Shown here: piece by piece, positions 46,199 to 56,291 of the stretch
How the letters are laid out: every line of letters begins with the position of its first letter
Position numbering within the stretch: position 1 is the stretch's first letter
Origin: Candidatus Zixiibacteriota bacterium
GTDB taxonomy: Bacteria > Zixibacteria > MSB-5A5 > JAABVY01 > JAHJOQ01
DNA length: 64,000 nt
NCBI GenBank assembly: GCA_018820315.1
Contig: JAHJOQ010000040.1
Location: 1 to 64,000, forward strand
Direction: 5' to 3'
Program-made: the position numbers and the translations under genes
Notes under the pieces: generated by a model
Told to the model about the DNA's origin: nothing
Database searches by the model: none
Seen by the model: only the letters and a program-made list of their open reading frames with translations

Positions 46199-46214
46199 AG
46201 GCATTCGTATTGCT
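46199..46214 (+). promoter_or_regulatory. Sigma-54 (-24/-12) promoter of the ABC exporter operon
   Basis: AGGCAT-N5-TTGCT: GG at 46200-46201 and GC at 46212-46213 are exactly 12 bp apart as in the consensus TGGCAC-N5-TTGCW. Predicted transcription start is near 46225, about 40 bp before the adaptor gene. A sigma-54 activator gene lies on the other side of the gap. Confidence 0.75.
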
Positions 46215-46266
46215 TATACCATAGTATAGACAGAAATCCGTAATCGAAAAGGAATTGGTCACTTGG

Positions 46267-47523
46267 ATGGATAGACCTATTCAAAAGAAGAAATGGCCCC
46301 CCAAAAGGATCGCGCTGTTTTCAGTCACTGGCCTGATTGTATTCCTTCTTGTCTATGTGTTCTATTCGACGAGCGGAAGCTCGACGTTGAAGATCGATTC
46401 CCAGAAGATCACCATCTCTGAGGTTATTTCCGGAAAGTTTCAGGAGTATATCCCGATCAACGGCACAGTCATGCCGATCAGCACATTCTATCTCGACGCC
46501 TCTGAAGGGGGAAGAGTCGAGCAGACATACCTTGAGGAAGGTTCATTTGTAAATGCGGGCGACAGTATTATGCGGCTTGACAATACCGATCTTCACCTCG
46601 ATATAATGTATCGCGAGGCACAACTCTTCGAGCAGATCAACAATCTTAGAAATACGAGACTGGCAATAGAGCAGAACAGTCTGACTCTGCGCGGTCAGCT
46701 TGTAGAGATCGAGTATCAAATCCAGAAATCAAAAAGGCGGTTCGATCAGTCAGTCGGTCTGAAAGAGAAGAATCTGATTTCTGAAGATGAATTCGAGCAG
46801 GCGAGAGATGATTTTGAATACTGGACCAGCAGGCGAGACCTCACATTCGAGACCCAGAGACAGGATTCCATCCTGCGTGCAATTCAGATAAGCCAGCTTG
46901 AAGTTTCTGTCGAAAGGATGCAGGCGAATCTTGAAGTTGTAAAAAGCAAACTCGACAATCTTGTTCTCAGAGCACCGGTCGCCGGACAGCTCACTTCGCT
47001 GATCGCAGAAATCGGAGAATCGAAATCGCGGGGCGAACGACTCGGTCAGATTGACATACTCGATGGATTCAAAATCCGAGCCGCTGTCGATGAATACTAC
47101 ATCTCGCGAATCAGCAAGGGACAGGAAGGCACAGTCAAGATAGCCAGCGAAGAATATGATCTGATAATCAGAAAAGTCTATCCCGAAGTCAGAGAGGGGC
47201 GTTTCCAAATCGACATGGAATTCAACGGGCCGGAACCGGATGGAATTCGCAGGGGACAGACCGTTCAAATCAGGCTTGCCCTCGGCGACTTAGCCGACGC
47301 CGTGATGCTTGCAAGAGGAGGTTTCTACCAGAAGACCGGCGGCAACTGGGTTTACGTGGTCGATAAGTCGGGAAGATTCGCGACTAAGAGAAACATATCA
47401 CTCGGCATGTACAACCCGCAGGTCTACCAGGTGCTGGAACATCTGGAGCCGGGAGAGAAAGTCATCACATCATCCTACGATAACTTTGGAGATTATGATA
47501 AGCTGATATTCAAAGACCAATAG
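46267..47523 (+). CDS. HlyD/MacA-type periplasmic adaptor of an ABC exporter
   Basis: 418 residues from ATG 46267; the ribosome site is weak (AAAAGGA lies 14 bases ahead), and a TTG four codons upstream is possible. A single N-terminal membrane anchor (about 14-34, RIALFSVTGLIVFLLVYVFY) is followed by a lipoyl-like half-motif (GGRVEQTYLEEGSFVNAGDSIMRL), a coiled-coil hairpin (about 110-235, with RRFDQSVGLKEKNLISEDEFEQA), the return half-motif LVLRAPVAGQLTSL, and a beta-barrel and membrane-proximal domain. It would bridge the inner-membrane ABC transporter to the outer membrane. It is the first gene of the sigma-54-controlled operon. Confidence 0.9.
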   Translation: MDRPIQKKKWPPKRIALFSVTGLIVFLLVYVFYSTSGSSTLKIDSQKITISEVISGKFQEYIPINGTVMPISTFYLDASEGGRVEQTYLEEGSFVNAGDSIMRLDNTDLHLDIMYREAQLFEQINNLRNTRLAIEQNSLTLRGQLVEIEYQIQKSKRRFDQSVGLKEKNLISEDEFEQARDDFEYWTSRRDLTFETQRQDSILRAIQISQLEVSVERMQANLEVVKSKLDNLVLRAPVAGQLTSLIAEIGESKSRGERLGQIDILDGFKIRAAVDEYYISRISKGQEGTVKIASEEYDLIIRKVYPEVREGRFQIDMEFNGPEPDGIRRGQTVQIRLALGDLADAVMLARGGFYQKTGGNWVYVVDKSGRFATKRNISLGMYNPQVYQVLEHLEPGEKVITSSYDNFGDYDKLIFKDQ

Positions 47524-47587
47524 TATACGCCGTCGCCTATCTATGCAAGGCGACCGAATCTGAAAGATACTAATACGGAGATAGACA

Positions 47588-48277
47588 ATGATACGTACGA
47601 ACAACCTTTACAGAATTTACACAACAGAAGAAGTCGAGACTACCGCACTTAGAGATATCAATGTCGAGATAAAGGCGGGCGAATTCGTTGCAATAATGGG
47701 GCCGTCGGGATGTGGCAAGTCGACGCTTCTGAATCTGCTCGGAATGCTGGACAATCCTACATCGGGAGAGTACTTTTTCCTCGACAAGGACGTATCAAAG
47801 CTATCCGAGCGGCAAAGAGCAGGAGTTCGCAAGGGCAACATAGGCTTCGTGTTCCAGAGCTTCAATCTCATAGATGAGTTAACCGTATATGAAAACGTAG
47901 AACTCCCGCTGCTCTATCTCGGAACGCACGGACAAGAAAGAAAACAGCGAGTCATGGCGGTGCTCGAGCAGATGGAGATCATGGCGCGCAAGAATCATTT
48001 CCCGCAGCAGTTATCTGGCGGGCAGCAGCAGAGAGTTGCTGTCGCTCGCGCAGTCGTATCTGACCCAAAAGTCATCCTTGCCGACGAGCCAACAGGCAAC
48101 CTTGACTCCGCACACGGCGACGAAGTCATGAGTCTGCTCAGTTCGCTCAACGAAGCCGGCACGACAATTGTCATGGTGACACACTCTCCCGCTTACGCAG
48201 AATTTGGCCACCGTTTGATCAACTTGTTCGATGGTCAGATAGTTACCGAGAATATCAGAAACGCTTTCCATGTTTAG
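47588..48277 (+). CDS. ABC transporter ATPase (MacB/LolD type)
   Basis: 229 residues. Canonical nucleotide-binding domain: Walker [10 protein letters not shown] (38-46), Q-loop [25 protein letters not shown], signature [14 protein letters not shown], Walker [13 protein letters not shown] with D-loop, and switch His in [11 protein letters not shown]. The FVFQSFNL and ELPLLY segments are typical of the MacB/LolD/FtsE group that energises FtsX-fold permeases. The stop overlaps the start of the first permease by 8 bp. Its intact motifs contrast with the second ATPase of the operon. Confidence 0.96.
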   Translation: MIRTNNLYRIYTTEEVETTALRDINVEIKAGEFVAIMGPSGCGKSTLLNLLGMLDNPTSGEYFFLDKDVSKLSERQRAGVRKGNIGFVFQSFNLIDELTVYENVELPLLYLGTHGQERKQRVMAVLEQMEIMARKNHFPQQLSGGQQQRVAVARAVVSDPKVILADEPTGNLDSAHGDEVMSLLSSLNEAGTTIVMVTHSPAYAEFGHRLINLFDGQIVTENIRNAFHV

Positions 48278-50648
48278 AAGCCATCTGATAGTCGCTCTGC
48301 GCAGTATCTCGAGGCAGAAGGCATACTCTTTCATTAATATTGCGGGGCTTGCGACCGGGATGGCATGTTTTCTACTGATCTGTACGTTCGTTATTTCGCA
48401 TCTGAGTTTCGACAGATTCCACGCCAATGCAGATCGAATCTATCGGGTCGCCGAGCGGATGAGCCGCCCCGACGGCTTCTGCCGGCAACGTGTAACCACC
48501 GGTACGCCTCTTGCACCTGCTATGCTTGCAGAGATGCCGGCAGTCGAGAAGGCGGTACGGTTCGTCATGGCCGGCGCAATACTCCGGTCCGAAGACAAGA
48601 TATTCAGAGAATCAAACATGTGCTATGTGGATGGCGATCTGTTCGATGTATTCTCGTTCAATCTTCTCAGAGGAAATCCGGCTACTGCGCTGAGAGAGCC
48701 GAACACGGCGGTTGTGACTGCAGAAGTTGCTCGAAAATACTTCGGTGATGCTGATCCTATCGGAAGAACGTTAACACTGGAAAACGAAACACAGCTCACT
48801 GTGACGGGGATCCTCGAGAACATCACCGACGTCTCTCACATCAAGTTCGACATTGCTGTTTCAATCGAGACACTTCTGCAGCGATCTTCCGGCTTCAGGG
48901 GCCACTGGGACGAAGCGGTTTGGACCTACGTACTCCTTGGGAAGTCTCACCATCCATCTGAGATCAAGGCAGGATTTCCCTCTCTGGTGAGGAAGTACCG
49001 TGAAGATAGCCAAACGGCTGAAATAGATTATTGGCTGCAGCCGTTGACAAGCATCCACCTGCATTCCGACTATGGTGGAGAGATGGGACCTCCGATGAGC
49101 CTTCAGAATCTGTACATATTCCTCGCTATCGGCTTGTTCATTCTCTTGATAGCGTGCATCAACTACATCAACCTGTCGACGGCACGCTACGCGGATCGCG
49201 CAAGAGAAGTGGGAGTGAGAAAAGTGCTCGGGGCGGCACAGAGCAACCTCATGCGGCAGTTCCTTGTAGAATCGCTGCTTTTTTCGGTGATTGCGTCATG
49301 CCTTGCGATTGTTATGGCGGAAGTGTTGTTGCCCGTATTCAATTCGGTTGCCGGTTCACAATTGAATCTCGGATACCTCAGCAATCCCATGATAGTGACA
49401 TGCCTTATCTTCGCGACCCTGATTGTGGCGGTCATATCCGGAGGATTTCCCGCATTCTATCTTTCTGCAATAAAACCTGTCGATTCCGTCAGACCTTCCG
49501 GAGGAGGAGGCTTGAAGCGATCAATATTGCGACGAAGCCTTGTTGTCTTTCAATTTGCGATATCAATAATACTGGTGGTCAGCACTCTGACGATTATCGG
49601 TCAAATGAGTTATCTAACAAGCAAAGAACTCGGTTTCGATGAAGACCAATTGGTGGTTCTGCCGGTTCTTCGCGGTTCTGCGGGTGACAAATACGATACT
49701 CTCAAAAGAGAGTTTCTGACCGATCCACGGATATTAGCTATGACCATCTCCTCCGACATACCTGGATGGGATGATTGCAGAGGTTTGAGTTACGCCGCGG
49801 AAGGATCGGACGAACCGGTCAATCTTCCGACACTGTTCGTGGATCGCGATTACGTGAGGACGCTCGGACTGATAATTGCAGAGGGACGAGACTTCACTGA
49901 CAACGGCACAAGCGGTGTCAACGGATTCATCATCAACGAGATGGCGGCAGAACGATTCGGGTGGAATTCGCCGATCGGAAAACGGATCGAAGCGTTTGCC
50001 GGAGATGATCTGCTACGCGATAATCGCGTGATTGGAGTGGTGAAGGATTATCACTTTCGACTCCTTCGCACTCGACTACAACCGCTTGTCCTGGTAGTCG
50101 ATCCTGATCGATGCGACTTTCCCATAGTCAGAATAGACAAACACGATATGCAGGGTGCTATCGCTTCGATGAGAGATAAGTGGAATCGACTGATTCCCGG
50201 TAGGCCGTTCGAGTTCAATTTCGTCGATCAATACATAGCGAGCCAGTACCGGAAAGAACAGCAATTCGGCTCACTTCTCGGATACGCTTGTCTGTTGTCG
50301 CTCGGAATCGCGTGTCTCGGTTTGCTCGGACTCGCATCATTCACGTCTCAACAACGCACCAAAGAGATCGGCATCCGTAAGGTACTCGGAGCTTCAACGA
50401 TCAAGATTGTTCGGCTGCTGACGAGAGAATATGCAATTCTCATCGCGGTATCAAATGTGATCGCGTGGCCGGTCGCTTACTATCTGATGAGGAACTGGCT
50501 GCAGAATTGTCCCTACAGAAACGACATCGGTTTCAGCACTCTTATACTGTCAGGCGCTCTTGCCCTGGCAGTAGCGCTGATAACGGTCAGTTTTCAGGCA
50601 ATCAAGGCCGCGCTTGCAAATCCTGTCGAATCATTGAGACACGAATGA
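48270..50648 (+). CDS. Duplicated FtsX/MacB-type ABC permease, first of three
   Basis: 792 residues, about twice a LolC/E unit. Layout: membrane helix about 20-43, MacB_PCD-like periplasmic domain to about 275, three helices with the FtsX signature (YADRAREVGVRKVLGA, about 300-320), then a second helix about 428-448, a second periplasmic domain, and a final three-helix FtsX unit (SQQRTKEIGIRKVLGAS, about 695-710). This eight-helix form is common in FCB and acidobacterial genomes. MacB-type systems extrude substrates from the periplasm by mechanotransmission rather than direct channelling. Substrate unknown. Confidence 0.93.
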   Translation: MFRSHLIVALRSISRQKAYSFINIAGLATGMACFLLICTFVISHLSFDRFHANADRIYRVAERMSRPDGFCRQRVTTGTPLAPAMLAEMPAVEKAVRFVMAGAILRSEDKIFRESNMCYVDGDLFDVFSFNLLRGNPATALREPNTAVVTAEVARKYFGDADPIGRTLTLENETQLTVTGILENITDVSHIKFDIAVSIETLLQRSSGFRGHWDEAVWTYVLLGKSHHPSEIKAGFPSLVRKYREDSQTAEIDYWLQPLTSIHLHSDYGGEMGPPMSLQNLYIFLAIGLFILLIACINYINLSTARYADRAREVGVRKVLGAAQSNLMRQFLVESLLFSVIASCLAIVMAEVLLPVFNSVAGSQLNLGYLSNPMIVTCLIFATLIVAVISGGFPAFYLSAIKPVDSVRPSGGGGLKRSILRRSLVVFQFAISIILVVSTLTIIGQMSYLTSKELGFDEDQLVVLPVLRGSAGDKYDTLKREFLTDPRILAMTISSDIPGWDDCRGLSYAAEGSDEPVNLPTLFVDRDYVRTLGLIIAEGRDFTDNGTSGVNGFIINEMAAERFGWNSPIGKRIEAFAGDDLLRDNRVIGVVKDYHFRLLRTRLQPLVLVVDPDRCDFPIVRIDKHDMQGAIASMRDKWNRLIPGRPFEFNFVDQYIASQYRKEQQFGSLLGYACLLSLGIACLGLLGLASFTSQQRTKEIGIRKVLGASTIKIVRLLTREYAILIAVSNVIAWPVAYYLMRNWLQNCPYRNDIGFSTLILSGALALAVALITVSFQAIKAALANPVESLRHE

Positions 50649-50681
50649 CAATATAGTGACACCTATTATCAGGATTGGAAC

Positions 50682-53129
50682 ATGTTAAGAAATTACATGA
50701 AGACTGCATACCGAAGTCTCATTCGGAGTCCGCTCTATACTGCAATCAGCATAACGGGGCTATCGGTAGGCATCGCGTGCTGCCTGTTGATTTCACTGTA
50801 TGTCCAAAATGAGTTGTCTTTTGACACGTTTCACGCGAATTCCGATCACATCCATCGAATGATTCAGATTGAAGGCGTATCCGGCGAATTGTCTGAGGGC
50901 ACGACTTCCACATCTGCATTGCTGATGCCGGAATTGAAGTCCTCCTTTCCCGAAATCGAGCGTGCGACCCGCGTCTCCGGTTCTCAACTGGTAGTATCCA
51001 GAGATGACAAGTCATTTACGCAGTTGGTTGTGCATGTCGATCCCGACTTCTTTTCAATGTTCAGCTTTCCGATCATTCGCGGAGATGCTGCCTCTCCTCT
51101 GGGGCATCCAGAATCTGTGGTTCTGACTCCGGAGATGGCGGAGAAGTTCTTCGGAGACGATGATGCTGTCGGCAAGACGCTGTCGATCCAACTCGGAGAC
51201 ACAAAGCACGAGTTTCTCGTGTCCGGCATTATCGAGAGTGCGCCGTCCAATTCGAGCATTCAGTATGACATGCTGATTTCGACCGACCTTCTGAAATTCA
51301 CAATCCCGGAGGATTACCTGCAAACATGGAACATGATCCTGTTCTCTACCTTTGTTCAGGTTTCTCCCGACGCAGATTTGTCTGCTCTTGAAGAGAGAAT
51401 ATCGGCTCACATCACAAAGCTGTCAGGCCACCATGAAAGTGGAGATTTGATATCCTTCCATTTCCAGCCCTTGCTACGGTTACATCTCAATCCAAAGCTG
51501 GATGGCGAGATGGTCCCGAGCAGTGATCCGATCTACTCGATAATCCTCTCGGCTATTGCATTCGCGGTGCTTGTGATTGCATGTATCAACTTCATGACGC
51601 TCGCCGTAGGCCGCTCCGGCACGCGTGCGCGTGAGATCGGTCTCAGGAAGGTCCTCGGAGCTCAGCGGGGCAGACTGATGATGCAGTTCTGGGGAGAGTC
51701 GCTGCTCATGAGCATAGGCGCTCTCGTTCTCGGTGTCATACTTACCGAGGCATTGCTTCCAAAGTTCAATGATCTTGCACAGAAACATCTCACTCTCAGT
51801 ATGATCCTGGATTTCAAACTTCTGGCGGTTCTTATTGGGCTGACACTGCTGACTGCTTTCATGGCTGGCATTTATCCTGCACTTTTGTTGTCCAAACGAT
51901 CACCAGTGGAGGCAATGCTTGGCGAGGTGCTGCGCGGTCGCAAGAATCGAATTGTGCAGGGTCTTGTGGTTTTCCAGTTCGTGATTTCCGTCTTTCTGAT
52001 CGCAGGTACTTTCATTATGTCATCACAGATGGATTACGTTGGAGGAGCCTATCTAGGCTATGACAGAGAACATGTAGTGCTGTTTCCAACCGGTACTGAA
52101 CAAGAGGATGCAGCGAGCCTGCTGGAGCGATTCCGATCCCGCGTAGCAGGACTGCCATCTGTGGTTGATGTAACCGGATACACCTACCAGTTTGGAGAGT
52201 CATGGCTGTATTTAAGTGCGGAAGAAGAGGGATGGAATGCATTGATTGGAGAAAACATCACCGCACCGGGTTACGCCAGCAAACTCTCCGACGATTCATA
52301 TTACTTCTATATGAATTGGATCGATCCTCACTTCATTCCAACAATGGGAATCAATGTCGTCGACGGTCGCAATTTCTCGGACGACTACCTATCCGACAGC
52401 AACGATGCCATAATTATAAACCAGACTGCCCTAAGAGAATTTGGTCTCGATGATGCGGTCGGACAGAAGCTGCCGAAGGGATTTGGCAGCGCAACAATAG
52501 TCGGTGTCGTAGAGGACTTCCATTTCTACCCCCTCCAGAGGTCGATCGAGCCTCTTGTACTGCACATGCCGAGACATGACGATATGAGCAGCGTCAGATA
52601 CATCGCCGTGCGAATCAGCGGAGAGGGGATTCCGGCTACGCTGTCAATGCTCGAACATGCATGGTCTGAAGCCAGCAATGGGATGCCGTTCGACTACAAA
52701 GTTCTGGATGATGAAGTCAACTCCCAGTATGTGGCGGAGCAGCGGTGGAAACGCATTGTGGAGTATTCGTCCATACTCTCCGTTCTCATAACGTGCCTTG
52801 GGTTGTTCGGTTTGACATCGCTATCGGTGGCCAAACGGACGCGGGAAGTCGGTATTCGCAAGACTTTCGGTGCCTCTGTACCTCGAGTTGTCGCTATGTT
52901 CATAGGCCTTTTCGCCAGACTGGCATTGATCGGCAATCTAATCGCGTGGCCGCTGGCGTACCTGGTAATGACCCGGTGGCTCGAGCACTTTGCTTATCGA
53001 ACCAGCATAAGCATAGCAGCATTTATGTTTACTGGATTGCTGACAATGGCCGTGGCGATGCTTACCGTTATTTATCAAGCCGCAAGGGCGGCGTTGGCGA
53101 ATCCCGTGGATGCACTGCGGCATGAATAA
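50682..53129 (+). CDS. Duplicated FtsX/MacB-type ABC permease, second of three
   Basis: 815 residues with the same double layout as its neighbours. Signature segments are TAYRSLIRSPLYTAISITGLSVGIACCLLISLYV (first helix), GTRAREIGLRKVLGAQRG in the first FtsX unit and AKRTREVGIRKTFGAS in the second. The periplasmic domain contains FFSMFSFPIIRGDAASPL, typical of MacB_PCD in this group. It lies 33 bp after the first permease. The three permeases are clearly paralogous and may form homo- or heterodimers with the shared ATPases. Confidence 0.92.
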   Translation: MLRNYMKTAYRSLIRSPLYTAISITGLSVGIACCLLISLYVQNELSFDTFHANSDHIHRMIQIEGVSGELSEGTTSTSALLMPELKSSFPEIERATRVSGSQLVVSRDDKSFTQLVVHVDPDFFSMFSFPIIRGDAASPLGHPESVVLTPEMAEKFFGDDDAVGKTLSIQLGDTKHEFLVSGIIESAPSNSSIQYDMLISTDLLKFTIPEDYLQTWNMILFSTFVQVSPDADLSALEERISAHITKLSGHHESGDLISFHFQPLLRLHLNPKLDGEMVPSSDPIYSIILSAIAFAVLVIACINFMTLAVGRSGTRAREIGLRKVLGAQRGRLMMQFWGESLLMSIGALVLGVILTEALLPKFNDLAQKHLTLSMILDFKLLAVLIGLTLLTAFMAGIYPALLLSKRSPVEAMLGEVLRGRKNRIVQGLVVFQFVISVFLIAGTFIMSSQMDYVGGAYLGYDREHVVLFPTGTEQEDAASLLERFRSRVAGLPSVVDVTGYTYQFGESWLYLSAEEEGWNALIGENITAPGYASKLSDDSYYFYMNWIDPHFIPTMGINVVDGRNFSDDYLSDSNDAIIINQTALREFGLDDAVGQKLPKGFGSATIVGVVEDFHFYPLQRSIEPLVLHMPRHDDMSSVRYIAVRISGEGIPATLSMLEHAWSEASNGMPFDYKVLDDEVNSQYVAEQRWKRIVEYSSILSVLITCLGLFGLTSLSVAKRTREVGIRKTFGASVPRVVAMFIGLFARLALIGNLIAWPLAYLVMTRWLEHFAYRTSISIAAFMFTGLLTMAVAMLTVIYQAARAALANPVDALRHE

Positions 53130-53134
53130 CAACG

Positions 53135-55576
53135 ATGGGGACTATGTATAGAAACTATCTGACAGTAGCCTATCGGTCACTCGCCCGACAGAAAGTACAT
53201 TTTGCAATCAACATCGTCGGGCTCTCAGTGGCGATTGCATGCCTGCTGCTCATATCGCTGTTCATCAGGGACGAGCGCAGCTTCGATTCATTTCACACAA
53301 ACGCTGACACAATCTACAGAGTGATCGACTGCACGAAAGAGCAGGATGCGAGCATACGCGGCGGTACGGTAGTCGCCACACCGGTCGGACCAGCTCTCAT
53401 GCAAAACTTTCCGCAGGTGGAAAGAGCCGTTAGAATCCTGTGGGCACCTCCTGCTGTGGTGAAGTACGGCGATAAGATATTCGGAGAGGACGTGCGTTGT
53501 GTAGATGACGAGTTCTTTCAGATGTTCTCATTTCCGCTGCTCGCGGGAGATTCGATCAGCGCGCTGAAGGAGCCGTACTCCGTTGTAATCAATGAAGAGA
53601 TCGCTGTCAAGTATTTCGGGAATGACGATCCTCTCGGAAAAACACTTACACTCTCGCTGGGAGGTGAGCCGTCCGAATACACGGTGACTGCTGTTTCAAA
53701 GCAACCTCCGGATAATTCGACCATTGACTTCAGCTTTCTAATCCCCATCGAAAGACATCCCGATTATCAGCGGTTATCGAACAAATGGAACAGCAGTTCC
53801 TGCGTGACATACGTTCAGATCTCAGACCCGCTGGAGGCAGAACAACTCGAAAAGGCGATACCTGAATTCCTCGCAAGGATGCGTGGATACAACACGCCTC
53901 CCACAACGATCGATAGCAATGGTGAAACCAGGGAGTATCCCCACTTCCTCGGCTTTCAGCCACTGCGAGATATGCATCTCAATCCTCACAGCAAATATGG
54001 CATCGGCAGCAGCAGCACTCCTGAGAGATCTTACATCCTCGCAGGAATCGCTCTTCTGATACTGCTTATGGCTTGCATAAACTTCACCACACTCGCAATC
54101 GGCCGACTGACCGCACGGGTTCTCGAAGTCGGTGCTCGGAAAGCTCTCGGCGCAAACAGAACCCAACTTGCGGGGCAGTTCATGACCGAGACCCAACTGC
54201 TTAGTTTTGTAGCTATGATCGTGGGCGTGGCACTTGCCGAGCTCCTTCTTCCGGTATTCAACTCTCTTTCTGGCAAACATTTGTCAATCGGCCTCTTCTC
54301 CGGCATTGAAACGCCAGTCAGCCTGCTAGTGATAGCGGTTATCGTAGGCTTATTGGCCGGTTGCTATCCGGCCCTTGTCATGTCAAAACTCGGTGTCGTC
54401 GACGCACTGCGCGGTCGGAGTACTGTGGGTAACAAAAATCTCGTCATGCGCGGACTCGTCGTGCTGCAGTTTGCGCTGTCGATATTCCTCGTAGCCTCGA
54501 CTGCAGTAATGTCAAGCCAAATGCAATTCATACGGGACACGGATCTCGGATACGATTCCAATCAGCTATTATCGATCCCGACATATACGGGGTGGGGGGA
54601 CGAAGGCGAGAAGCTGCTTTCACGATACAGGAATCGCCTCGCGGGAGTTCCCTCGGTTACCGGTGTTACGGGAATGGACTACTCGTTCAGCAGAGGATAT
54701 GATCAAGAGGGCTGGATGGCGAACGGGGAGTCTCGTACGGCGCTCGCTTACAGGGTCGATCCCGATTTTATTGCTATTGTTGGGGCAGAACTTGTAGACG
54801 GACGAGATTTCTCCGGATGTCTTCCAATCGATGCAACCGGAGCGATCATAGTCAACGAAACACTCGTGAGAGAATTCGGCCTGGACCGCGCAGTCGGCGA
54901 GCCACTGACCGGTTGGGGTAGAGATGTTATGCGCGATTCCATTGACCCGACAATTGTCGGAGTGATATCGGACATTCATTTCGGATCACTGCGCCGAAAG
55001 ATCACGCCGGTCGTCCTTCATCTGAACTCGAAGATGTCTATCTCCAACATTCTCGTCAGAATCTCTCCTGAGAATATCCAGTCTACGCTTTACCAACTGG
55101 AGAAAGAATGGCGAATCGCCGCTCCGGACAAGCCCTTCGATTACGCATTCGTGGATGAGCACGTCGCCATGCAATATCGTGATGTGCGCCGGTGGGAACA
55201 AGTCATCGGCTATTCTTCTGCGTTTGCTATTGTGATTGCAGGTCTTGGGCTTTTCGGCCTGGCATCATTTGCCGCTGAGCAAAGAACCAAAGAGATTGGG
55301 ATCAGAAAGGTGCTCGGGGCAACGGCGTCCGGAATAGTAGCCATGATCTCGAAAGAATTCCTGATTCTGGTGACCATCGCAAACATCATTGCATGGCCTG
55401 TCGCATATCATTTCATGAACCACTGGTTGCAGAATTTCGCATATCGCACGAACATCGGTATCGAGACATTCTTGCTGGCGGGCTCAGTTGCTCTGACAAT
55501 TGCTTTGATCACCGTAAGCTCTCAGGCATTTAAGGCTGCAAGGACCAATCCGGTTGATTCACTGAAGCATGAATGA
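53135..55576 (+). CDS. Duplicated FtsX/MacB-type ABC permease, third of three
   Basis: 813 residues; ATG 53135 or ATG 53144 could be the start. It has the same eight-helix arrangement: first helix HFAINIVGLSVAIACLLLISLFI, first FtsX unit LTARVLEVGARKALGANR, second unit EQRTKEIGIRKVLGATAS. The first FtsX motif (VLEVGARKALG) is more diverged than in the other two. It begins 5 bp after the second permease and overlaps or abuts the second ATPase, so the whole set is one transcript. Confidence 0.92.
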   Translation: MGTMYRNYLTVAYRSLARQKVHFAINIVGLSVAIACLLLISLFIRDERSFDSFHTNADTIYRVIDCTKEQDASIRGGTVVATPVGPALMQNFPQVERAVRILWAPPAVVKYGDKIFGEDVRCVDDEFFQMFSFPLLAGDSISALKEPYSVVINEEIAVKYFGNDDPLGKTLTLSLGGEPSEYTVTAVSKQPPDNSTIDFSFLIPIERHPDYQRLSNKWNSSSCVTYVQISDPLEAEQLEKAIPEFLARMRGYNTPPTTIDSNGETREYPHFLGFQPLRDMHLNPHSKYGIGSSSTPERSYILAGIALLILLMACINFTTLAIGRLTARVLEVGARKALGANRTQLAGQFMTETQLLSFVAMIVGVALAELLLPVFNSLSGKHLSIGLFSGIETPVSLLVIAVIVGLLAGCYPALVMSKLGVVDALRGRSTVGNKNLVMRGLVVLQFALSIFLVASTAVMSSQMQFIRDTDLGYDSNQLLSIPTYTGWGDEGEKLLSRYRNRLAGVPSVTGVTGMDYSFSRGYDQEGWMANGESRTALAYRVDPDFIAIVGAELVDGRDFSGCLPIDATGAIIVNETLVREFGLDRAVGEPLTGWGRDVMRDSIDPTIVGVISDIHFGSLRRKITPVVLHLNSKMSISNILVRISPENIQSTLYQLEKEWRIAAPDKPFDYAFVDEHVAMQYRDVRRWEQVIGYSSAFAIVIAGLGLFGLASFAAEQRTKEIGIRKVLGATASGIVAMISKEFLILVTIANIIAWPVAYHFMNHWLQNFAYRTNIGIETFLLAGSVALTIALITVSSQAFKAARTNPVDSLKHE

Positions 55577-55586
55577 GGATAGAGTT

Positions 55587-56249
55587 ATGATACGCATGAA
55601 GGGCATCACAAAGCGATATACGACCAAGTCGGTGACAACACACGTTCTCAGAGGAATCGACCTCGCAGTAGATGCGGGGGAGTTTGTTACGATCATGGGG
55701 CCGTCCGGTGCCGGCAAGTCAACGCTTCTGCACATCATCGGCATGCTCGATGACCCAACCGAGGGTGAATACTATCTTTCCGGTGAGGCCGTCCATCAAC
55801 TGAGCGACAAGCGACGTTCGCAGCTCCATAAGGAATTCGTCGGGTTTATTTTCCAGGCCTATCATCTGATCGATGACCTGACAGTGTACGAGAATCTGGA
55901 GACGCCGCTTCTGTATCAGAAGATCAAGTCAGCCGAGCGGAAAAGCAGGGTCTGCGATATTCTGGACAGATTCCAGATTGTCGGCAAGAAAGATCTGTTT
56001 CCGAGTCAACTGTCAGGCGGCCATCAGCAGTTGGTCGGAGTGGCACGCGCTGTGATTTCGGAGCCAAAGCTGATTTTGGCTGATGAACCCACCGGCAGTC
56101 TTCATTCCGCTCAGGGCAAAGAGATCATGGAGTTGCTGAAGAAACTTAACTACGACGGCACAACGATCATCCAGGTCACGCATTCCGATGAATGCGCAGC
56201 CTGCAGCAAGAGAGTTGTTAGATTACTTGACGGTTGGATCACTAAGTAA
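55587..56249 (+). CDS. Second ABC ATPase with altered signature motif
   Basis: 220 residues from ATG 55587, which has GAGG 8 bases ahead and aligns with the start of the first ATPase; an ATG at 55569 inside the permease is the alternative. Walker A GPSGAGKST, Q-loop GFIFQAYHLIDDLTVYENL and Walker [11 protein letters not shown] are intact, as is the switch THS. The signature reads LSGGHQQLVGVARA instead of [14 protein letters not shown], and the D-loop is SLHS rather than NLDS. Such changes would be expected to lower ATP turnover, so it may act as an asymmetric or regulatory partner of the first ATPase in a heterodimer. It ends the exporter operon. Confidence 0.92.
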   Translation: MIRMKGITKRYTTKSVTTHVLRGIDLAVDAGEFVTIMGPSGAGKSTLLHIIGMLDDPTEGEYYLSGEAVHQLSDKRRSQLHKEFVGFIFQAYHLIDDLTVYENLETPLLYQKIKSAERKSRVCDILDRFQIVGKKDLFPSQLSGGHQQLVGVARAVISEPKLILADEPTGSLHSAQGKEIMELLKKLNYDGTTIIQVTHSDECAACSKRVVRLLDGWITK

Positions 56250-56254
56250 CATTG

Positions 56255-56275
56255 TCAGGATCACTTGTATCCTGA
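56255..56275. terminator. Stem-loop between convergent exporter and receptor genes
   Basis: TCAGGAT-CACTTGT-ATCCTGA in the 42-bp gap between two convergent stops. The short stem and missing U-tract make termination efficiency uncertain. Confidence 0.45.
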
Positions 56276-56291
56276 ACTGCGGAGCAGGATC

